Shown here: positions 33,668 to 38,362 of the stretch, one piece after another
How positions within the stretch are numbered: the stretch's first letter is position 1
How the letters are laid out: every line of letters starts with the position of its first letter
NCBI GenBank assembly: GCA_016215555.1
Contig: JACRJC010000050.1
Coordinates: forward strand, 1 to 38,362
Source: Rhodospirillales bacterium
GTDB taxonomy: Bacteria > Pseudomonadota > Alphaproteobacteria > Rhodospirillales > WMHbin7
DNA length: 38,362 bases
Direction: 5' to 3'
The notes under the pieces: generated by a model
The model's database searches: none
Told to the model about the DNA's origin: nothing
Seen by the model: only the letters and a program-made list of their open reading frames with translations
Program-made: the position numbers and the translations under genes

Positions 33668-34657
33668 CTAACTTTTCTCGATGTGGATGGCCTTCATGAA
33701 GAACAGGGAATCCTTGGCATAGTGGCTCATGCGCGGATCCATCATGTTCACCAGATCGATGATGATGCGGTATTGCGGGTCGTCGTGCAGACCGGCGAAC
33801 AGAACCGGATCCCGACGCTCGATCTCCTTGCCCAGCGTATAGACGTAGCTCATGGCGTTGAAGGACGAGGCGATGATGGCCATGCGCAGCAGCTTGCCCA
33901 TATCCAGCGAGTCCATGGGCGCGTAGCCGCGCTTGCCCTCCATGGCCGGCAGATTGGTGGCATAGCGCATGAAGGCGGCCTCGCCCACGGTCAGAAATCC
34001 CTCGCCCAGCGCCGGGCCGGGATGCCAATATTGGTGATTGAAGATTTCGAACAGGCGCAGCCCGTGCTTCCCCAGCAGCGTCATCTGGTCGTCGAACAGG
34101 CCCTGGGCCTCGTAGATTTCGTAGAATTCGACCTCGGTGACCACGCACAGGACATCCTTCAGGGTTTTGGCGGCCCCCCTTAGAATTCGCAATTCCGCGC
34201 CCTGGGCGTCGATGCTGATGATGTCGGGGGGCGGCACGACGCCGCTGGCGACGATGTCGTCGATCGATACCGTTTCGACGGAAATCATATGGTCCAGTTC
34301 GGCATTCTGGCGCCAGGAATGACAGTGCGAATAGCCGGGATTCTCTTCCGCCGCCAGGGCCGAGCAGGCCAACAGGCTGCTGCTGAGCGGGAATTTGTTG
34401 ACGTAGAAGGGCACGTTCACGGCGGCCTTTTCGTCGATGCCCTTATAGACCACCGTCGTCGGAATGCCGCTGTCGTTGAAGCGCGCCGAAATTTCGTCGT
34501 CCTCGGTGCCGGGGCGGGCCTCGAACACCACCAAGCGGACGCGCTCGCCCAGGCGTTTGAGCACGCACATCGCGGGGCCGTATTCCCCTTCGCCGCCGAT
34601 ATGATAGATGACGACTTCGCGGTCGCTGGCTCGTTGGCTGGCTTCGCTCTTGCTCAT
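33668..34657 (-). CDS. FkbM-family methyltransferase
   Basis: About 329 residues. EVVIYHIGGEGEYGPAMCVL opens a Rossmann-like domain. VETVSIDDIVASG, then PDIISIDAQGAELRILRGA is the FkbM signature (SIDD and a D-x-x-G-x-E-x-x-V/I-L-x-G pattern). FkbM proteins O-methylate sugars or polyketides. The C-terminal 120 residues, ending in a Met-rich segment, are not typical of short FkbM domains. ATG 34657 follows a GGGGGG run, but ATGs at 34669 and 34684 are possible. It lies 53 nt after the radical SAM gene on the same strand. Confidence 0.83.
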   Translation of the reverse strand: MSKSEASQRASDREVVIYHIGGEGEYGPAMCVLKRLGERVRLVVFEARPGTEDDEISARFNDSGIPTTVVYKGIDEKAAVNVPFYVNKFPLSSSLLACSALAAEENPGYSHCHSWRQNAELDHMISVETVSIDDIVASGVVPPPDIISIDAQGAELRILRGAAKTLKDVLCVVTEVEFYEIYEAQGLFDDQMTLLGKHGLRLFEIFNHQYWHPGPALGEGFLTVGEAAFMRYATNLPAMEGKRGYAPMDSLDMGKLLRMAIIASSFNAMSYVYTLGKEIERRDPVLFAGLHDDPQYRIIIDLVNMMDPRMSHYAKDSLFFMKAIHIEKS

Positions 34658-34710
34658 ATGCCCCCCTGGCATGGCCCGTGTCAAACTTGAAGAAGGTTAT
34701 CTCAATTCCG

Positions 34711-36084
34711 TCACGGATGCAGCCGGAAGATGCGGTTCTCGATGCTATAGACGTAGAACCAGCGACGCAGCGACTCGAACAAGCGGTTCGGCGGCGCATG
34801 CTTGATCAGCAGCAGGCCGAGCCGGTCCAGCGGCGCCGGCAGCTTGGCGACCAGGGCTCCCAACAGGTATACGTTGTAGCGGATGTCCTTTTCACGCTGC
34901 GGCATGTTCGGCAGCGACGATGGCCGTGAGCATCCGTTCATGTCGCCGACATGGGTTTCGGGATCGATCAGTCCGTGCTGGGCGGCGTAATCGTAAAGCT
35001 TGGTGCCCTTCATGGGCACGGTGGTGCTGAAGGCCGGATAGGTGACATGTCCCGCCTTGCTCATGGCGATGGTGGACAAATCGTCCTCCAGCGTCGATTC
35101 CGGCGCCGCCAGCATGAAATTGACCCAGCTATTGATGCCAAAGCCGTGGATCAGACGCAGCTTCTCGACATAATCGACCTTGCGGCCGCCGCGCCCCAGA
35201 ATCTGCTCGCGGATATATTCCGAGGTGCTGTCGATGGACAGATGCACCGAATAGCAACCGGCTTCCTTCAGAAGTTTCAGCAAGGGCTCGTTCACCAGGT
35301 CAAGCCTGAGATAGCAGTTGAAGGGAACGCCGATGCGTTTTCGGTACTGTTCGGCAAAGGATTCCAGCCAGGCGTCGGCCTTGATGGCGAACAGGTCGTC
35401 TCCGAATTTGACGAAATCCATCTTGTAGCGCGCCTGAACATATTCGATTTCAGAGATCAGGCGCTCGACCCCGAAACGGCGCACCACCGGCCCCTTGCCG
35501 CGATAAAGTTCGTTATAAAAATTATTGCAGCAATAGGTGCATTTATAGGGACAGCCGCGCGTGGCGTAGAAGGTTTTTTTGGGCGTGGCCCGAAGATAGG
35601 AATCGGCCAGGGTCAGATCGCGGTCGGGGAAGGGCAGGCTGTCGAGATCGATTATCAGCGGCCGCACCTCGTTCCTGGCCTTGGCGGTCAGGAGATTGGG
35701 AACATCGTCGTAACCAAGTCCGGCCTCGACGCGATTCAGAAAATCGGCGAAGGCCAACTCGCCCTCGCCGATGCAAAAAACGTCCATGCCCGATTGGGGG
35801 AAGCTTTCGGGGGTGAAGGTGGGATGCGGCCCGCCCATGATGGCGATGTAATCGTGAACCTTCCTTGCCTGGGCATTGGCCTCGACCATGGCGGCATAAC
35901 CGGTGATGTTGGCGGAATAGGCGATGATGCGTGGCTGCCAGGCCGCAACCGTTTCCGCCAGATCGGCCTCCGACAAGATGACCAGCCTGGTTTCGTGGCC
36001 AAGGCTTTTCGCCATCGCCGACAAATAGGCAACGGCAATGTGGTCGGCAAAGTCCAACTGGTGGATGGCGAACAGGATCCGCAT
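34711..36084 (-). CDS. B12-binding-domain radical SAM protein
   Basis: 457 residues. A Rossmann-like N-terminal domain (about 1-130; RIIAYSANITGYAAMV, then IMGGPHPTFTPESF, CIGEGELAF) is of the cobalamin-binding type but lacks the DxHxxG lower-ligand motif. The radical SAM core follows with RGCPYKCTYCCNN (Cys178, Cys182, Cys185 for the 4Fe-4S cluster). Such proteins methylate unreactive carbons or phosphorus, or catalyse radical rearrangements, often in sugar and lipid pathways. It is the first gene of a leftward pair with the FkbM gene. The product is unknown. Confidence 0.9.
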   Translation of the reverse strand: MRILFAIHQLDFADHIAVAYLSAMAKSLGHETRLVILSEADLAETVAAWQPRIIAYSANITGYAAMVEANAQARKVHDYIAIMGGPHPTFTPESFPQSGMDVFCIGEGELAFADFLNRVEAGLGYDDVPNLLTAKARNEVRPLIIDLDSLPFPDRDLTLADSYLRATPKKTFYATRGCPYKCTYCCNNFYNELYRGKGPVVRRFGVERLISEIEYVQARYKMDFVKFGDDLFAIKADAWLESFAEQYRKRIGVPFNCYLRLDLVNEPLLKLLKEAGCYSVHLSIDSTSEYIREQILGRGGRKVDYVEKLRLIHGFGINSWVNFMLAAPESTLEDDLSTIAMSKAGHVTYPAFSTTVPMKGTKLYDYAAQHGLIDPETHVGDMNGCSRPSSLPNMPQREKDIRYNVYLLGALVAKLPAPLDRLGLLLIKHAPPNRLFESLRRWFYVYSIENRIFRLHP

Positions 36085-36264
36085 GGAAGCGATGGCCTCA
36101 GACCGGGTTGGCCAATATTTTCATCCCTGTTACTTGCTGTCCATTCATTTTATTTCAAGGGGTTGGGGGGCGATTTGGGAGACATCTACGGCCTGCGCGG
36201 CCAATCGGGCCGGCAATTCCTGCGTAATTCTTGCCCGCAAGCCCCCGGCCAACCCTGCCCAGGC

Positions 36265-36293
36265 TTGATTTTATCGGCTTAGTGGGGTAGTCA
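36265..36293 (+). promoter_or_regulatory. Promoter of tRNA-Glu(CUC)
   Basis: TTGATT (36265-36270) and TAGTCA (36288-36293), 17 nt apart, ending about 17 nt before the tRNA 5' end. Same -35 and spacing as the other tRNA-Glu gene. Confidence 0.5.
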
Positions 36294-36310
36294 GTGCCGG
36301 CGCCCGCGAA

Positions 36311-36386
36311 GTCCCCTTCGTCTAGCGGCCTAGGACACCGCCCTCTCACGGCGGTAACAGGGGTTCGAGTCCCCTAGGGGACGCCA
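36311..36386 (+). tRNA. tRNA-Glu (anticodon CUC)
   Basis: 76 nt with an encoded CCA. Acceptor GTCCCCT/AGGGGAC, discriminator G, D arm TCGTCTAGCGG, anticodon stem CCGCC/GGCGG with loop CTCTCAC, and T arm AGGGGTTCGAGTCCCCT. Its 3' end is probably the attachment site of the adjacent integrase. Confidence 0.97.
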
Positions 36387-36437
36387 CATTTCTTGATCTT
36401 TGGGGACAAATCGGGGACAATTCATTCCAAGGGGACA
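36377..36437 (+). repeat. GGGGAC(A) repeats between tRNA and integrase
   Basis: GGGGAC occurs at 36377-36382 (inside the tRNA acceptor), then GGGGACA at 36402, 36413 and 36431, all in the same direction. Integrase arm-type sites look like this, so they may be binding sites for the recombinase. Confidence 0.5.
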
Positions 36438-36446
36438 CTTGGAATG
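36423..36446 (+). promoter_or_regulatory. 9-bp inverted repeat before the integrase
   Basis: CATTCCAAG (36423-36431) and CTTGGAATG (36438-36446) are a perfect inverted repeat around GGGACA, ending 7 nt before the integrase ATG. It covers the ribosome-binding region, so it may control expression as DNA operator or RNA hairpin. Confidence 0.5.
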
Positions 36447-36453
36447 GACGGTC

Positions 36454-37473
36454 ATGGCCACCTTTATTGAACGCAAGAATGCCCAGGGCGAGATCATTGG
36501 CTATCAGGTCAAGATCCGGCATTCGGGCCTTGCTCCCCAGTCCAAAACCTTCACCAAAAAGGCCGACGCCAAGCGCTGGGCCGAGAAGATCGAGACCGAG
36601 ATCAAGGACCGGGTTTTCGTCTCCCGCAAGGAGGCCGACCGCAAGACCCTGGGCGACATGGCCCAGCGTTACCTGGAAGAGATCACCCCAACCCACAAGG
36701 GCGCAGACCAGGAAGCCATCCGCATAAAGGCCCTGAAGCGCTATTCGATTTGCCGGAACAGCATGTCGGCCCTGACTGTCGATGATTTCGCCAAATGGCG
36801 CGATGGCCGCCTGGCCGAGGTTTCTGCCGGCACGGTGATCCGGGAACTGAATCTGTGGCACGCCATCATCGAGACTGCCAGGCGGGAATGGGGGGTCAAC
36901 ATTCCCAACAACCCGGTCAGTCTGATCCGCCGCCCGAAGCCTCCCCCACCCTGCGACCGGCGCATCAATAGCAAGGACGAGGAAGCAAGCCTCCTGGCCG
37001 CCTGCGACGAAGACGACAACAAATTGCTTGGCCCCATCGTTCGCATCGCCATCGAGACTGCCATGCGCCAGGGCGAGCTATGCAATCTGCTTTGGAAGGA
37101 TGTCAACCTCGAACGGGGTACGCTGACACTACGTGGCCAAAAGAACGGAGATCCGTTTCGTGGTGTCCCTCTCTCCACAACGGCGATCCGTGTGCTTGAA
37201 GAACTGAAAGAGGGATTGGACGAAGACGATCTGAAAGGCCTGGTCTTCCCCATAGATCAGAACGTCCTTAAAATGCGGTTCCGGCGTGTCTGCAAACGGG
37301 CCAATATTGAGGGCCTGCGCTTCCATGACCTTCGCCATGAGGCAACATCACGTCTTTTCGAGAAGGGCTATGAAACCATGGAGGTGGTCAAGATCACCGG
37401 CCACAAAACCATGCACATGGCCATGCGCTATACGCACCTGCTGGCCGAAAGGCTGAGGGAGAAGTTGGGTTGA
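36454..37473 (+). CDS. Tyrosine recombinase/integrase
   Basis: 339 residues. An Arm-type N-terminal region (about 1-55) and a SAM-like core-binding domain (about 60-165) precede the catalytic domain. The catalytic set is visible: Arg205 (ETAMRQGELCNL), Lys230, His291/Arg294 (FHDLRHEATS), His317 (ITGHKT) and Tyr326 (AMRYTHLL). It starts 67 nt after tRNA-Glu(CUC) and reads away from it, the layout of an integrative element inserted at a tRNA 3' end. It contains no insertions or stops, so it is probably functional. Confidence 0.93.
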   Translation: MATFIERKNAQGEIIGYQVKIRHSGLAPQSKTFTKKADAKRWAEKIETEIKDRVFVSRKEADRKTLGDMAQRYLEEITPTHKGADQEAIRIKALKRYSICRNSMSALTVDDFAKWRDGRLAEVSAGTVIRELNLWHAIIETARREWGVNIPNNPVSLIRRPKPPPPCDRRINSKDEEASLLAACDEDDNKLLGPIVRIAIETAMRQGELCNLLWKDVNLERGTLTLRGQKNGDPFRGVPLSTTAIRVLEELKEGLDEDDLKGLVFPIDQNVLKMRFRRVCKRANIEGLRFHDLRHEATSRLFEKGYETMEVVKITGHKTMHMAMRYTHLLAERLREKLG

Positions 37474-37554
37474 GGTGGAATCGCTTAAAAGATAAGATTC
37501 ACTGTTGGTTGCGACATTATGTGGCACCCCCTTACCATTTGGAGCAAAACGTTG

Positions 37555-38253
37555 ATGCAAAAACCTAAGGCGATTTTTGCTCAGGCGCTCGGGGCGCTCC
37601 TAACGTTTGGCTTGCGCGAGTGGGCACTCCTTGTTGCCCCCACAATTGTCTGCATGTCACTAATACTCAGCATAGGACCAACACTTCAGCATTTTGTCGT
37701 AGGCCTCCTTAATAGCACCGCGCCGACAATTTACGGAACCGCATTCGGAGAAAGCGTCACAAAATTCCCAGAACTTCTTTTTTGGCTTGGCGAAGGTTTC
37801 AGATGGGTGTTTCTGCTAATGGCGAGCCTTGTGGTAATTTTATCTTTTCGTTCAAGAGGGTTTAGAGCAATTGTTGTTGGCATTGGCGCATACTCTTTTT
37901 TAGTTCTCAGCTTTAATGACATATTCACCAGCCTCATAAAAGGCACCCTCACATTTTCTGACATGCTTACTGATGTTACGGCCAACCTAGGCGGCTCAGT
38001 TCTGATCGCATTCATAATAAGTGCCATGCTTTGGCTTTATGAGCAGATATTTGGTTTGATGGAAGGAAATAATAAATTTTGGGCACAGATCTCCGCTTCC
38101 TTGGTAGTCCTGCTATTTGGATTTCTCATCTCAGGAATTTCATACTTCCTATCCCAATATATATATAACCCACTCTCTGTTAGGATTGATGTGCGAGCGA
38201 ATGCGCCAATATCTAACAGCTGTAACCATCCGGTGAGCACCGCGTCGGGGTAG
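37555..38253 (+). CDS. Polytopic membrane protein, AT-rich, unknown
   Basis: 232 residues with about five membrane helices: WALLVAPTIVCMSLILSIG, WVFLLMASLVVILSF, AIVVGIGAYSFLVLSF, VLIAFIISAMLWLYEQIFG and SLVVLLFGFLISGISYFLSQ. GGAGC lies 10 nt before the ATG at 37555; an ATG at 37519 has no such site. The last 20 residues (DVRANAPISNSCNHPVSTAS) do not look like the rest and may be read-through into foreign DNA. Base composition is clearly AT-richer than the chromosome. Probable cargo of the integrase element. Function not recognised. Confidence 0.6.
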   Translation: MQKPKAIFAQALGALLTFGLREWALLVAPTIVCMSLILSIGPTLQHFVVGLLNSTAPTIYGTAFGESVTKFPELLFWLGEGFRWVFLLMASLVVILSFRSRGFRAIVVGIGAYSFLVLSFNDIFTSLIKGTLTFSDMLTDVTANLGGSVLIAFIISAMLWLYEQIFGLMEGNNKFWAQISASLVVLLFGFLISGISYFLSQYIYNPLSVRIDVRANAPISNSCNHPVSTASG

Positions 38254-38281
38254 TCCGCCGAGCCATTAAGGGGCCGGTGCG

Positions 38282-38362
38282 CTACACGGGCTGCAGGATG
38301 CCGTCGGTTTTGATGGCGTCGAGGGCTTCGGCAAGCGTCAGGCCATGATAGAGGCAAAACCA
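38282..38362 (-). CDS. Partial C-terminus of an unknown protein
   Basis: A minus-strand frame enters from the right edge and stops at 38282, giving about 26 residues (CLYHGLTLAEALDAIKTDGI, then LQPV). It looks protein-like and GC-rich, but no family can be assigned. A competing frame across the same bases is richer in Arg/Pro and less convincing. Confidence 0.35.
   Translation of the reverse strand, partial: WFCLYHGLTLAEALDAIKTDGILQPV

Overview
The window looks like chromosomal DNA from a GC-rich alphaproteobacterium, most likely a member of the Rhodospirillales (Magnetospirillum-like). The basis is the gene order rplU-rpmA-obgE-proB and rpmH-rnpA-yidD-yidC-engB-argB, codon use rich in G/C at third positions, a CIRCE-controlled groESL operon, and the style of the dispersed palindromes. 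The genus is inference.

Layout. (1) 1-8300: housekeeping genes on the minus strand, in two runs: rplU-rpmA-obgE-proB (with a small HTH gene downstream) and rpmH-rnpA-yidD-yidC-engB-argB. (2) 8347-11231: an accessory patch with a Phd/ParE-type toxin-antitoxin pair, a clipped BrnA-like antitoxin, a base-composition-atypical pentapeptide-repeat/leucine-rich-repeat protein with a hydrophobic C-terminus, a small coupled gene and an 82-bp tandem duplication. (3) 11248-13705: a GST-like protein, a small orphan, and a GT2 glycosyltransferase/DedA-like membrane protein pair. (4) 13752-15934: groES-groEL with promoter, CIRCE and terminator. (5) 15949-17269: two toxin-antitoxin operons back to back. (6) 17266-21799: glycogen phosphorylase, tRNA-Glu(UUC), and a divergent LysR regulator/flavodoxin pair. 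(7) 21930-36084: a surface-glycan locus. (8) 36311-38362: tRNA-Glu(CUC) with a tyrosine integrase just downstream and AT-richer cargo that runs off the window.

The glycan locus is the most interesting part. A GDP-mannose-4,6-dehydratase-like enzyme, an HddA-like GHMP kinase and an RmlC-like cupin read rightward. An HddC-like nucleotidyltransferase and two reductase/epimerase-like proteins read leftward behind a GT61 glycosyltransferase. Together they look like a route to a GDP-activated (6-deoxy)heptose. Next to them lie the alpha and beta subunits of a thiamine-diphosphate 2-oxoacid dehydrogenase with no E2 or lipoyl partner, a SAM methyltransferase, an SDR, an FkbM methyltransferase and a B12-type radical SAM enzyme. 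I infer that the locus makes an unusual, probably two-carbon-branched and methylated, sugar. Three of its four SDR-superfamily proteins lack the catalytic tyrosine.

A second notable signal is a family of paired imperfect hairpins, in two loci (3529-3650, the predicted rplU leader; and 32349-32484). The outer ends are similar, the spacer is 15 nt in both, and the inner arms differ completely but stay self-complementary.
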